A DNA stretch of 40,812 bases from the IMG/VR virus record IMGVR_UViG_3300044617_000798, positions 1 to 40,812 of that record. The stretch is one strand, 5' to 3'. The notes below the pieces were generated by a model, which saw only the letters and a list, made by a program, of their open reading frames with translations, was not told the DNA's origin and made no database searches. Positions 1-6,954 of this stretch are shown here, one piece after another. Both the position numbers and the translations under genes were made by a program. Each line of letters opens with the position of its first letter. The stretch's first letter is position 1. Origin of the DNA: a virus.

Positions 1-154
1 CACCGCTTGAGGATGTGAACGAGTCAAAGAGCGACGCCGCCGCCGCCGCTTGCTTGCCGAGGTTCTGCAGCTGCCTGTCGACCTGCGACAGTCCCTTGGT
101 CATGCCGTTGGCATTGGCCGAGAACTGCACGCCGAGTCCGATTACCGTCGACAT
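1..154 (-). CDS. Tape measure protein, N-terminal fragment (left copy)
   Basis: Partial gene running off the left edge; 51 codons are present. The encoded start MSTVIGLGVQFSANANG is a diverged version of the N-terminus of the full tape measure protein at 37432-40563 (MSNTAIGLGIQFTANANG). The shared segment GMTKGLSQVDRQLQNLGKQ follows in both. The ATG at 154-152 overlaps the TAA stop of the tail-chaperone extension by one base (TAATG), the same junction seen at 40561-40565. The reading frame is intact, so this is a real variant of the gene and not a decayed copy. It is probably the same locus as the full-length gene on a circular map. Confidence 0.85.
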   Translation of the reverse strand, partial: MSTVIGLGVQFSANANGMTKGLSQVDRQLQNLGKQAAAAASLFDSFTSSSG

Positions 155-403
155 TATTCACCCGCCAAGTCTCGTGCCAGCTGTTCCAACGCCTCTTGAA
201 TCTGCAGTTCGTGCTGCGGGCCTTTCACTATCGGAACAAAGTCCTCGACCTTCGGTGTCCTGCCGCGCGGGCAGTACGGCGCGAGCGTCGCACTGGCCAC
301 CAGGCCCGTCTGCCGCCATGTGTCAGGAAGTGGGTGGAAGTGCCGGTGGATCGCAATCCACTCAGCAAACTCCCGGCTGTCCATTTCCTGACACAACCGC
401 TTG
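1..403. repeat. Left copy of divergent terminal overlap
   Basis: This stretch is homologous to 40407-40812 at the other end of the window. Both contain the end of the frameshifted tail-chaperone extension and the first ~51 codons of the tape measure gene. Identity is high (roughly 94% by eye) over 152-403 and clearly lower over 1-151. The two copies also differ by one codon right after the tape measure start. A direct terminal repeat of a single molecule would be identical, so the simplest reading is a circular genome assembled across two co-existing variants. A junction of two related tandem prophages is the alternative. Confidence 0.9.
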
Positions 404-471
404 ACCGTCATTCCGAGATGTGCCGCCAGACGAAACAGAAAAACACGCGTCGGGCGGACTGCTAGTTTTTT
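154..471 (-). CDS. Tail assembly chaperone, -1 frame extension (gpT-like)
   Basis: This is the downstream frame of a lambda G/GT-type pair. After a -1 slip at 471-465 translation continues KKLAVRPTRVFLFRLAAHLG and ends at TAA 156-154, adding 103 residues. The fusion would be about 220 aa. The frame has no good start codon of its own near the junction, and its content (compact helical segment, then EMDSREFAEW and WRQTGLVASATL) is typical of gpT-like extensions that contact the tape measure protein. It lies directly before the tape measure start, with a one-base overlap. The same extension, slightly diverged, recurs at 40563-40812. Chaperone function is inferred from position and the frameshift arrangement, which is conserved across long-tailed phages. 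Confidence 0.85.
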   Translation of the reverse strand, partial: KKLAVRPTRVFLFRLAAHLGMTVKRLCQEMDSREFAEWIAIHRHFHPLPDTWRQTGLVASATLAPYCPRGRTPKVEDFVPIVKGPQHELQIQEALEQLARDLAGE

Positions 472-815
472 GCGAGTTCCTCCACGTCCTTGTCGGTGAG
501 TGCGTTGTGCTCCATGGCCTTGGCCCACACTCGGCTCATGACCTTGGCCGACTTCTTCGCCAGCTGCTCCACCTCCGCGTCGGTGAACAGCCGCGCGCCT
601 TTCTCGTCGCACAGGCAACGCGCCAAAAACTTGGTCCTGAAATTTTCGACGCCCTTGCCCTTGTTCGCCACCCAGTCGTTCTCGTACGAGTCACGCTCGC
701 CGCATGTCATCACGCGAATAAAGACGCTGCCGCCCCACTCCTTTACCTTGACCTCGAGGAGGCCGAGATCGTCTGCTGCGAGAATCTGTTCTTTTGTCAG
801 TGCCACGGTTGTCAT
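462..815 (-). CDS. Tail assembly chaperone (gpG-like)
   Basis: 117-aa protein starting at ATG 815-813, which overlaps the stop of the preceding tail protein (ATGA). It begins MTTVALTKEQILAADDLG and contains EVKVKEWGGSVFIRVMTCGERD, the pattern of small phage tail assembly chaperones that lie between tail tube and tape measure genes. It ends GAACTCGCAAAAAACTAG, so the last two sense codons form the slippery site for the longer gpGT-type product. Both forms are expected to coat the tape measure protein during tail assembly. Family assignment rests on position, size and the frameshift signal; sequence similarity to lambda gpG itself is not evident by eye. Confidence 0.85.
   Translation of the reverse strand: MTTVALTKEQILAADDLGLLEVKVKEWGGSVFIRVMTCGERDSYENDWVANKGKGVENFRTKFLARCLCDEKGARLFTDAEVEQLAKKSAKVMSRVWAKAMEHNALTDKDVEELAKN
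465..471 (-). promoter_or_regulatory. Programmed -1 ribosomal frameshift site
   Basis: The minus strand reads GCA AAA AAC TAG, that is the heptamer A AAA AAC immediately before the zero-frame stop. This is one of the classic bacterial -1 slippery sequences. Slippage puts the ribosome in the frame that stays open to 154, next to the tape measure start. Gene order, sequence and open frame all agree. Confidence 0.9.
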
Positions 816-1120
816 CCAATCAGGTCGAACGTGAACGTGTAACGCGTCACATCGTTGGCAGCCGCAGTGGCTCCCTTGCCTGTGCATACTGCGTTGTATG
901 TCAAGCTCACGCCGCCGCCGCTGATGCTGAGATTGCCGTACTGGCCCCAGTTGAAATTCGCTGGAGCGAGTCCCTCGACGCTGACGCTGCCGCCGCTGGG
1001 TGCATAGCCGCCGCTGCGACTGACGGGCATGCCGCCGCCCAGCTCCAGCTGCACGCTGGTCAGCTCCGTGATCGAAAACCCGGCAAACGAAACCACACAG
1101 CCCTGCGAGTACGTCGCCAC
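812..1120 (-). CDS. Tail tube-like protein, second paralog
   Basis: 102-aa beta-rich protein starting MATYSQGCVVSFAGFSITEL. Its opening pattern (QG, hydrophobic pair, FAG, S.T, then alternating strands) matches the neighbouring 1135-1503 protein (QGTTLTFAGSSYTVTSITYS). Both carry an internal G.L.ISGG segment (YGNLSISGGG here, TGTLAISGGL there). They look like tandem duplicates of a small tail tube subunit. The stop overlaps the chaperone start (ATGA). Whether it is the main tube, a tube-terminal ring or a decorating subunit cannot be told from sequence. No signal peptide or membrane segment is present. Confidence 0.7.
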   Translation of the reverse strand: MATYSQGCVVSFAGFSITELTSVQLELGGGMPVSRSGGYAPSGGSVSVEGLAPANFNWGQYGNLSISGGGVSLTYNAVCTGKGATAAANDVTRYTFTFDLIG

Positions 1121-1134
1121 GGAAACCTCCGTGA

Positions 1135-1503
1135 CTAGACTCGCGCGACCCGGAACGTTGCCTGGCCACGCGTGGCGTCGTTGACCGTCAGCGTGACGCT
1201 CGACGAACTGACAGTGGCGGCCGCCGAAAGCGTCAGGCCGCCGGAAATCGCCAGCGTGCCGGTGGCCCCGTCAGTGATCGGCGCGGTGCCCAGGTACTCG
1301 ATGCTGACCTCGCGGCCCGTGTCGGTGGCGGAACCCTTGAGCGGTCGATCCATGGTGAGCACGTTGCTGCCCGCCGATTGCCCAAGGTGCGAAACGTCGA
1401 TGGTGTCGCCTGCCGACACGTCGTTCATCGAGTAGGTGATACTCGTGACCGTGTAGCTTGAGCCAGCAAAAGTAAGTGTCGTGCCCTGAGCGTGGCTTCC
1501 CAT
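1135..1503 (-). CDS. Major tail tube protein (putative)
   Basis: 122-aa protein starting MGSHAQGTTLTFAGSSYTVTS, dominated by short beta strands with Ser/Thr/Gly. It lies between a DUF3168-type tail completion gene and the tail chaperone, exactly where long-tailed phages encode their tube subunit. It is shorter than most tube proteins (about 150-250 aa). The motif MNDVSAGDTIDVSHLGQS and the loop after it fit the small gpV-like or phi13-like tube fold. The next gene appears to be a paralog. Position is strong evidence; the fold call is inference. Confidence 0.7.
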   Translation of the reverse strand: MGSHAQGTTLTFAGSSYTVTSITYSMNDVSAGDTIDVSHLGQSAGSNVLTMDRPLKGSATDTGREVSIEYLGTAPITDGATGTLAISGGLTLSAAATVSSSSVTLTVNDATRGQATFRVARV

Positions 1504-1506
1504 GAA

Positions 1507-1926
1507 TTATGTCTCCAGCCAAAAAGTTTCGTAGGTTTGTCGAACGAGATAGAGCGAGTTTTCCGCGCCGTCGATTTCCACTAGGTCGTCGGCCTCGTCC
1601 ACCAGAAACGACTGCCGCACCTCCGTATTGTCGAGACTGCCAGCGAACCCATCCAGAACGCGGCGGCACTTGTCCGCCAGATCCCGTGCCGCCTCGTAGG
1701 TCACGCCGTAGACGTAGAGTTCGACCGTCACCTTCGGCAGGCCGACCGGCCCGCTCATTGCCATCTCACGCAGGACGCGGGCACGCCGCCAGATGATGAT
1801 CGGAAACTGGATCGGCGACGGCCCGACGTATCGCAGCGGGTAGATCCTGCCGCTGACCAACGCCTGAACGTCGGTGTCCGAAATAAGGGCGTTTCTGAGA
1901 ACCGCCTCGGGAGATTTCAGCGCCAT
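1507..1926 (-). CDS. Tail completion / terminator protein (DUF3168-like)
   Basis: 139-aa protein beginning MALKSPEAVLRNALISDTDV, followed by SGRIYPLRYVGPSPIQFPIIIWRR. The early ALxSDxxVxxLVxxRIYP pattern and the later VELYVYGVTYEAARDLADKCRR helix are typical of DUF3168 (SPP1 gp17-like) proteins that cap the tail tube at the head side. The start overlaps the HK97 gp10-like stop by one base (TAATG), so translation is coupled. It forms the tail-side part of the joining apparatus with the two genes upstream. Confidence 0.8.
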   Translation of the reverse strand: MALKSPEAVLRNALISDTDVQALVSGRIYPLRYVGPSPIQFPIIIWRRARVLREMAMSGPVGLPKVTVELYVYGVTYEAARDLADKCRRVLDGFAGSLDNTEVRQSFLVDEADDLVEIDGAENSLYLVRQTYETFWLET

Positions 1927-2477
1927 TAGAAAGGCCCTTGGAGTGACTTGATTTTGTCGGCCAGCTCGCGGGCGGCCTTATCGAAAGCGTTGGTCATTTC
2001 CTCGACCATCAGCGACTCAACACGCGCGCGGGTCTGCTCCCATGCCGACCGGATTGGCGGCCGACCGTACGAGCCGCCGACCGGCATCTTCCCGGTCGAC
2101 ACCATGCGGCCGTCCTTCGTGCGGCGGAAGCGCTCTTTGGTGCCGAACTCGACGAGCCCCTGGTGGTAGCCCAGCTTTGTGTTGTCGTACGGCTCGTTCA
2201 TCTTCCGGCCAGACTTGAACCCAAGGATGGCGATACCAACACCGGTTCGCGGGTACCGCTTACTCTTCACGGCGATCGACCGCCGGAGGTTCCCGGTAGG
2301 GCCTCTCGGCGTGGCTGACTTCAGGGCCTGCAGCGTGCCGCCCTTTTCTGCGGCACGCCTCAGCCCGGCCGCCATGTGCTTGGCGGCCAGGTTCTTCGGC
2401 AGGGACTCGAACGCATTGCGGATGCTTTCAAGCCCAGGAATGTTCGTCGTGATCCTGATGCCGACCTGTTCAGCCAT
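1926..2477 (-). CDS. HK97 gp10-like head-tail joining protein
   Basis: 183-aa protein, start ATG 2477-2475 (MAEQVGIRITTNIPGLESIR). The order of features follows HK97 gp10-family proteins: an N-terminal I..L..I...L..LP helix, A.A.GLR.AA..G, then PRGPTGNLRRSI, and a closing block G.VEFGTKERF... with GRPPIRSAWEQ. It sits between a head-tail adaptor and a DUF3168 protein, as in HK97-type genomes. The start overlaps the upstream adaptor gene by 8 bases. Longer in-frame starts exist upstream but run through the adaptor gene. Confidence 0.85.
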   Translation of the reverse strand: MAEQVGIRITTNIPGLESIRNAFESLPKNLAAKHMAAGLRRAAEKGGTLQALKSATPRGPTGNLRRSIAVKSKRYPRTGVGIAILGFKSGRKMNEPYDNTKLGYHQGLVEFGTKERFRRTKDGRMVSTGKMPVGGSYGRPPIRSAWEQTRARVESLMVEEMTNAFDKAARELADKIKSLQGPF

Positions 2478-2793
2478 TGCGACGCTCCATGCAAATTGCT
2501 TCGTGTTCGGTGCGGTGCCCGTGCTCGAGCAGGCTGGCAATCTCCAGCGTGCGGCCACGCCACGCGAACCGCATCTGGCTGGTGAGGCCGGGCAGATACC
2601 GCAGCCGTAGCCTGTGCGTCACGGTGGTTTCCTGCTGGCCTGCCGACAGGGCCTCGCGGGCCGACACGCCCTCGACGCTGGCCCACACAGCCGACGAGTC
2701 GGACCACGCCAGCACGGTCTCGCCGAGAGCATTGGTGGTGCCGCTGGCCACCTGCACAGTCACCCGCTCGCGTAAGTCGCCTGGTCGGATCAT
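2470..2793 (-). CDS. Head-tail adaptor (SPP1 gp16 / Phage_H_T_join-like)
   Basis: 107-aa protein starting MIRPGDLRERVTVQVASGT, the hallmark opening of the head-tail joining family (GxLRxRVxxQ). Further family signs are the W.DSSAVWASVEGVSAREAL segment and the R.RYLPGLTSQMRFAWRGRTLEI block. It is expected to form the stopper ring below the connector. The start overlaps the preceding stop (ATGA). Confidence 0.85.
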   Translation of the reverse strand: MIRPGDLRERVTVQVASGTTNALGETVLAWSDSSAVWASVEGVSAREALSAGQQETTVTHRLRLRYLPGLTSQMRFAWRGRTLEIASLLEHGHRTEHEAICMERRNG

Positions 2794-3104
2794 GTGGCCT
2801 CCTCGACGAACGCTTGATCGACCCAAAGGCCCGTAGCCTCGTTCAGCACAAAACCTTCGCCGGGACATGGCGGAATGAAGCCATCGAGCCGCTCGTCGTA
2901 CGTGTAGCCGATGCCTGCGTAGTTGAGCCGGAACGGCACGCCGCCGGTGAGATGCTGCCCGCCGAGAGTGTGATAGCTGGTTCGCAGGCAGCGAAGACCG
3001 ACCGCCGCAGCGTAGTGCGACTCCCAGTCGCCGGTTGTCTCGTCGTTGCCGACAATCACCTCGGTAACTACGTTGTTTTCGTCGATAAATGCGTAGTGTG
3101 CCAT
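2790..3104 (-). CDS. Small virion-associated protein, marine-phage type
   Basis: 104-aa protein starting MAHYAFIDENNVVTEVIVG and containing an LRTSYHTLGGQH...RLNYAGIGYTYDERLDGFIPPCP stretch. This layout (MAH.A.ID.NNVVT.VIV, then KQTSYN, then YAGIGY.YD...D.FI.PQP, then a Trp-containing end) is a common structural protein in cyanophages and other aquatic phages, where it accompanies fibre genes. Here it follows the glycine-rich adhesin gene. Its exact role is unknown; a fibre or decoration function is inferred from the neighbourhood. Confidence 0.65.
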   Translation of the reverse strand: MAHYAFIDENNVVTEVIVGNDETTGDWESHYAAAVGLRCLRTSYHTLGGQHLTGGVPFRLNYAGIGYTYDERLDGFIPPCPGEGFVLNEATGLWVDQAFVEEAT

Positions 3105-3111
3105 TGCGGTC

Positions 3112-3963
3112 TCACCTAAACGTGACGGTTCCAGTGCCAGCGGTGATCGTGGTTATCTTGTCCGATCCGCTTGTGGTCGTTGTGGCTGTAAGACCAACGC
3201 CAACGGTCAGATTCAGTCCAGCCGAATACCGAAGCACGACCACGCCAGAGCCTCCAGCCGCCCCGGCTGCGTTTGCGGGCGATGCTCCGCCGCCGCCACC
3301 GCCGCCAGTGTTTGCTGAGCCTGCCGAACCGGCCCCGGTAGTTCCTCCGCTGCCGCCGCCGCCCGTGCCGCCACTCCCTGCTGTCGTGACGTTGTTCGCG
3401 TTGTTGTTCTGACCAGCACCACCACCGCCGCCAAAGTTAGTGCTACTCACAGGAGTTGTGCTTTGCCTGCCAGCACCGCCATTGCCGCCTGCCGAAGTCG
3501 TCGCATCACCACCCTGCGCGGCAGCACCTCCACCGCCGCCGCCGTGCAGGAAATTCGTGTTTGTTGTTGCTCCCAGACCTCCGCTAAACCCTTGGTGCGG
3601 AAACAGGGACGCCTGGCGAGGCGATGAACCAATCACTCCCGGCCCCGTCCCCATTTGAAAATAAGTCGTGCCCGCAGAGCCGCCGCCGCCGGTGGCAGTG
3701 AAGTCGTGAAAACGTGACCAGTTTCCAATCGCGCCAGCCGCACCGCCGCCACCAATTCGCACCGTGTACAGCACGCCCAAGATGATCTCCGTACTGGAAT
3801 CCACGACGCCGCCTCCACCACCGCCACCACCAACACGGTTCGAGGCTGACGCGCTAGAGCCACCTCCACCGCCGCCGACGACCAGTACCCGTATAGTGCG
3901 GCTGATCGCCGCCCGTAGCCGAGAGGCACTTGCCAGCGACTGCGATGCGTTGCGGATCGTCAT
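3112..3963 (-). CDS. Glycine-rich adhesin / fibre tip protein
   Basis: 283-aa protein. After an N-terminal helical anchor (MTIRNASQSLASASRLRAAI) it consists of beta segments interleaved with long poly-glycine runs (VVGGGGGGSS, NRVGGGGGGGGVV, GGGGGAGQNNNANN, GGGGGGGASPAN) and ends SGVVVLRYSAGLN followed by a short beta tail. Repeated glycine-rich sandwiches closed by GG.GVV.LRY are characteristic of host-recognition tips such as T-even gp38-type adhesins and bacterial glycine-rich surface domains. The start overlaps the upstream gene by four bases. It belongs to the BppU-like/collagen/adhesin block placed between connector and joining genes, so it may decorate the head-tail region or the tail. 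Function is inferred. Confidence 0.65.
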   Translation of the reverse strand: MTIRNASQSLASASRLRAAISRTIRVLVVGGGGGGSSASASNRVGGGGGGGGVVDSSTEIILGVLYTVRIGGGGAAGAIGNWSRFHDFTATGGGGSAGTTYFQMGTGPGVIGSSPRQASLFPHQGFSGGLGATTNTNFLHGGGGGGAAAQGGDATTSAGGNGGAGRQSTTPVSSTNFGGGGGAGQNNNANNVTTAGSGGTGGGGSGGTTGAGSAGSANTGGGGGGGASPANAAGAAGGSGVVVLRYSAGLNLTVGVGLTATTTTSGSDKITTITAGTGTVTFR

Positions 3964-4289
3964 GTGATCTCCACGCCGTAGGCGTGAAACGCCACGTCGG
4001 CAGAACCGGCAAAGACACTCACAACGTCAGTCGCCGCCAGCGTCACGCCGAGCGTGAGCGTCACCGTGTCATTCGCAGGCAGTGCAGCGTCGTAAACCAG
4101 ATACTGCGAGGTTGCGATGGAAGCACCAGCGGGTCGCACTGCGATCCGATAGGTGGTCGCCGTCGCTGCTATGTTGCACACCGTGACCGTCGAGACAATC
4201 GCCTGGGTGGCAGACGGCACAGTGTAGAGCGAGGCGAGCGTGGTAGCCGCTGGGCTGGTTTGCCCAAGAACTTTGTGCGTCTGTGGCAT
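3960..4289 (-). CDS. Small beta-sandwich fibre protein
   Basis: 109-aa protein starting MPQTHKVLGQTSPAATTLAS and continuing with alternating strands (LYTVPSATQAIVSTVTVCN, then YRIAVRPAGAS). The pattern 'KVLGQ..P.A.T...LYTVP....AVVSTI.VCN' is common in phage fibre-associated proteins that act as distal or connector domains. It lies between the collagen-like and glycine-rich proteins and is translationally coupled to the latter (overlap at 3960-3963). No enzymatic motif is visible. Confidence 0.6.
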   Translation of the reverse strand: MPQTHKVLGQTSPAATTLASLYTVPSATQAIVSTVTVCNIAATATTYRIAVRPAGASIATSQYLVYDAALPANDTVTLTLGVTLAATDVVSVFAGSADVAFHAYGVEIT

Positions 4290-4290
4290 G

Positions 4291-5091
4291 TCAGCCTCCC
4301 ATCAGAAGAAACGGGTGTATGGAGTCAGGCGAAGCCGCAGACGAAGCCGCCGCGACCGCCGAAGAAAAGTCGCTCACCTGCGCCGCCGTAATCGTCAGCG
4401 GATCGCTGCCTGCTGCGGCGTGACTGCTGGCGTGGCTGGCGGGAGTGAACGTGGTCGGCCTGTCTGTGATTCCATTCCACGAGGTCGTTCCAGCTGGCCC
4501 GGTTGCACCCTGCGGACCTGTGGCCCCCGTGTCGCCAGTTGGCCCTTGCGGACCGGTTGGGCCTGCCGGCCCCTGCGCGCCGGTTGCACCCTGCGGACCC
4601 TGAGCACCTGTCGCGCCCTGCGGGCCGGTCGGCCCTTGCGGTCCTGTCTCTCCCTGCGGTCCCGTGGCGCCCGTCACGCCTTGCGGCCCCTGTGGGCCTG
4701 TCTCGCCTGCTGGCCCCTGGGAGCCCGTGTCGCCTCGATCGCCCTTGTCGCCTTTCGCTCCCGTGGCTCCCGTGGCTCCAACCGCACCAGCTGGACCTGT
4801 GGCACCTTGCGGGCCGGTGTCGCCTTGCGGTCCTGTGGCACCAACCACGCCCTGCGGGCCGATAGCTCCCGTCGCACCTTGTGGCCCTTGCGGACCCGTC
4901 TCGCCCTGCGGACCCTGCGAACCCTGCGGACCAGTGGCTCCGGCCGCGCCCGCCGCGCCTGCTGCTCCGGCAGGCCCGAATCCGCCGGACGCACTCGCCG
5001 ACGTGCTCGAGCTCGTGACGGTTGCCGACACAGACGCACCGGATACGGTGGCTGTGATCGGGCTGCTGTTGACGGTTGCGGTGGTCGTCAC
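4291..5091 (-). CDS. Collagen-like fibre protein
   Basis: 266-aa protein, start GTG 5091-5089 overlapping the previous stop (GTGA). N-terminal ~35 residues ([18 protein letters not shown]...) are Ser/Thr/Val rich and resemble the N-terminus of the large fibre at 34081-36165. This is followed by about 50 uninterrupted Gly-X-Y triplets, many of the type GPQGPQG, GATGPQG and GEKG-like, and then by a short globular end ([22 protein letters not shown]). Collagen-like trimeric shafts are known in phage tail fibres and capsid fibres. Its position between the connector and head-tail joining genes, directly after a BppU-like protein, suggests a neck or head appendage. Confidence 0.85.
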   Translation of the reverse strand: MTTTATVNSSPITATVSGASVSATVTSSSTSASASGGFGPAGAAGAAGAAGATGPQGSQGPQGETGPQGPQGATGAIGPQGVVGATGPQGDTGPQGATGPAGAVGATGATGAKGDKGDRGDTGSQGPAGETGPQGPQGVTGATGPQGETGPQGPTGPQGATGAQGPQGATGAQGPAGPTGPQGPTGDTGATGPQGATGPAGTTSWNGITDRPTTFTPASHASSHAAAGSDPLTITAAQVSDFSSAVAAASSAASPDSIHPFLLMGG

Positions 5092-5411
5092 CCGACTACC
5101 TCCACAAGGCCCTGCAGTGCCGTACGCCGCACGCTGCCGGGTGCATCCCATTCAAGACGCCAGCCGTACGTGCCGACCGGCAGGGCGGCCGTCTGCTGCT
5201 CCGTGAGTGCGATATTGACGATGCCGGCCGCTGCGTTGGTCAGCGTGGTCTGGAACGCCGCCACCGTGCTGCCGGTAACGAGAGACGTGATGACGGCCGA
5301 CACCGTGTAGCCAGTCATCGTCGTAGGCGAGAAGTCGATGGTCGTGCCAAGCTCGTCGCCACGCCGCAGCGAGAGACCAAGCTGGCCGGGCAGTTGTTCG
5401 TAGGTGCTCAT
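5088..5411 (-). CDS. BppU-like fibre-anchor domain protein, copy 1
   Basis: 107-aa protein, start ATG 5411-5409 ([20 protein letters not shown]). The [25 protein letters not shown] pattern, followed by a strand-rich middle and [13 protein letters not shown], matches the N-terminal domain of phage baseplate upper (BppU)-type proteins. It has a clear counterpart at 36162-36527 (LPGTLNISLTVGDEFGMLADLSI... TYRWYLRGVSPGLVTRTYLSG). Each copy is immediately upstream of, and overlaps, a fibre gene with a similar N-terminus. It probably anchors the collagen-like fibre to the virion. Longer upstream in-frame starts overlap the connector gene and were rejected. Confidence 0.6.
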   Translation of the reverse strand: MSTYEQLPGQLGLSLRRGDELGTTIDFSPTTMTGYTVSAVITSLVTGSTVAAFQTTLTNAAAGIVNIALTEQQTAALPVGTYGWRLEWDAPGSVRRTALQGLVEVVG

Positions 5412-5416
5412 CGGAA

Positions 5417-6019
5417 TTATCTCCAGCGGCAGGAGTCGAGCATCGACTTCACGCCGAATTCGATTTCCTTGGAAATGCTGCCGGTCAGCACAGCCTCGCG
5501 GCGGTCGTACCAGTGGGCAACCAGCAGGAGCATGGCGTGCTTCACCTGCGTGGGCACGCTGCGGCCGTCCTCGCCGTACCCGCCCCACCACGTAATCGTC
5601 ACGGAGTTGTCGTCTCGGCGATGCACTGGCCACGCCTGCTCGTACAGCGGGCTGATGGCGCCCGGCGTGGAGTTCCGGTCGACCCGGTACTCGTGCGATG
5701 GAAACACGACCACGGCACCGGTCTCCGTGGTGTACGTGATCGCTACCGCGGAGACGGCCGAGGCGGTTGCCATCGGCGGCCTCGGCAGCTCGAGGTTGTC
5801 CAGGCCGTTCGGCGGGAAGCCGTCCAGCCGCATGGTCCACTGCGTGTGCACCAGCGAGCGGTCCAGGTACTCCTCGACCCATGCTCGAGCTGCTGCCACC
5901 AGACCCATGATGTAGGTGTTGTCAGCGTCGGTGTCGACGCGCAGGTGGGCCTTGGCATCCGTGATGGTCACGGGCTCCACGACAGGCTGAGACGATCTGG
6001 TGAGGCTGCGGTACGTCAT
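5417..6019 (-). CDS. Head-tail connector (phiE125 gp8 / gp6-like)
   Basis: 200-aa protein starting MTYRSLTRSSQPVVEPVTIT. The segment EPVTITDAKAHLRVDTDADN, then YIMGLVAAARAWVEEYLDRSL, then the helical C-terminal part VPTQVKHAMLLLVAHWYDRREA are the hallmarks of the phiE125 gp8 / HK97 gp6 connector family. It forms the ring attached to the portal. The start overlaps the upstream 65-aa gene by four bases. Confidence 0.9.
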   Translation of the reverse strand: MTYRSLTRSSQPVVEPVTITDAKAHLRVDTDADNTYIMGLVAAARAWVEEYLDRSLVHTQWTMRLDGFPPNGLDNLELPRPPMATASAVSAVAITYTTETGAVVVFPSHEYRVDRNSTPGAISPLYEQAWPVHRRDDNSVTITWWGGYGEDGRSVPTQVKHAMLLLVAHWYDRREAVLTGSISKEIEFGVKSMLDSCRWR

Positions 6020-6213
6020 CGCTTGCTTTTCCTGCGTGGCGTGGCGTCGGCCGTCTTAACTGGCGTTTCGACAGCAGCGGTTTCAATCAACGACTTTTGC
6101 TTGTCCTCGACTGCCACCTTTCGGGCGATCAGTTCAGCGGCCAGGCCGCCGGGTATGTCGACCGTCTGGCCGGAGCAATAGGAACGCCACGACCGTACAA
6201 ACTTCAGTTTCAC
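6016..6213 (-). CDS. Small conserved head-region protein
   Basis: 65-aa protein, best start GTG 6213-6211 overlapping the glycosyltransferase stop (GTGA), with AGGAC about five bases upstream. It reads MKLKFVRSWRSYCSGQTVDI, then PGGLAAELIARKVAVEDKQ and a Lys/Arg-rich tail (PRRKSKR). Such 60-80-aa proteins with a '..F.RSWR.Y..G....V..G.A..LI.RKVA' pattern commonly sit between capsid and connector genes in HK97-type phages. An ATG at 6231 gives a six-residue longer version. Function unknown. Confidence 0.7.
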   Translation of the reverse strand: MKLKFVRSWRSYCSGQTVDIPGGLAAELIARKVAVEDKQKSLIETAAVETPVKTADATPRRKSKR

Positions 6214-6947
6214 GATTGTCCTACGCTCCATGCAGTTTCGGGTGCCTTGTTCGCCCGCATCCAATCGCCCGTGTATTGAAAAACAGGCTTGCCGAGATCG
6301 CGGCCCGGCCAGGTCACGACGTACTCTCCGTGCCCGATTGACACTCGCGGCGTTACGAAAACCTTGTTGCCCGAGTCTCGCCACGTGCGCCAGAAGCCGA
6401 TGTCCGAGTCCACGCGGCCTTCGCCGTAGCTGCCCTGTGGGTCTGGCTCTTCCCAGAACCACGGCTTCTTCATTCGCTTGAGGGCCGCGGTCGAGATGAT
6501 CGTGCAGCCGAAATGGGCGCTATCGACTTGCTGCACAGGCTCGGCAAACCATGTGGCCGGCAGGGTGCTGGCACCGCCCTCTGGCGGATTGTCGAGCGTG
6601 CCCAAGAGCGTGAGCATCGGCCGCCCGTCTTCCCGTTTCACTTGCAGCGGCGCGAGTGCGTCACACTGAAACGCCAGCGCCATGGCAAACAGCTGCTCGA
6701 TGTCCTGCCGGGAAACGAACGTGTCGTAGTCGAGCGTGATGATGTACTCGCACTGGTCGACGAACTGTTCCATCATGCGAGTAAGCACCTGGGACCAGAA
6801 CGCACCCTGGCCGAGCGTGGGCCGGATGCCGAGTGGCATCAGGGCCTGTGCCCAGCCGAACAGGTTGGCCAAAGGGCCGAACCTCGGGCCAGACAGAATC
6901 GCTTCCGCACGGATCTCGACCTCGGTGCCGCCGACCTTGATAAGCAC
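6210..6947 (-). CDS. Glycosyltransferase-like protein (GT-A fold)
   Basis: 245-aa protein. The preferred start is GTG 6947-6945, seven bases after GGAG; a TTG at 6953 is only one base from the same Shine-Dalgarno. Strand-plus-DXD motif IITLDYDTFV (residues ~69-78, D73-Y-D75) is followed by Q..DALAPLQVKREDGRP and VDSAHFGCTIISTAALKRM, then DSDIGFWRTWRDSGN and VSIGHGEYV. This order is that of phage and cyanophage GT-A glycosyltransferases. It lies directly after the capsid terminator in the head operon, suggesting glycosylation of virion proteins. Capsid or fibre glycosylation is inferred; acceptor and sugar are unknown. Confidence 0.7.
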   Translation of the reverse strand: MLIKVGGTEVEIRAEAILSGPRFGPLANLFGWAQALMPLGIRPTLGQGAFWSQVLTRMMEQFVDQCEYIITLDYDTFVSRQDIEQLFAMALAFQCDALAPLQVKREDGRPMLTLLGTLDNPPEGGASTLPATWFAEPVQQVDSAHFGCTIISTAALKRMKKPWFWEEPDPQGSYGEGRVDSDIGFWRTWRDSGNKVFVTPRVSIGHGEYVVTWPGRDLGKPVFQYTGDWMRANKAPETAWSVGQS

Positions 6948-6954
6948 AGGCAAA

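Noticed and set aside
4400-4960. DNA tandem repeat array
   Set aside because: The repetition follows codons exactly (Gly-X-Y) and reflects the collagen-like protein, not a DNA element.
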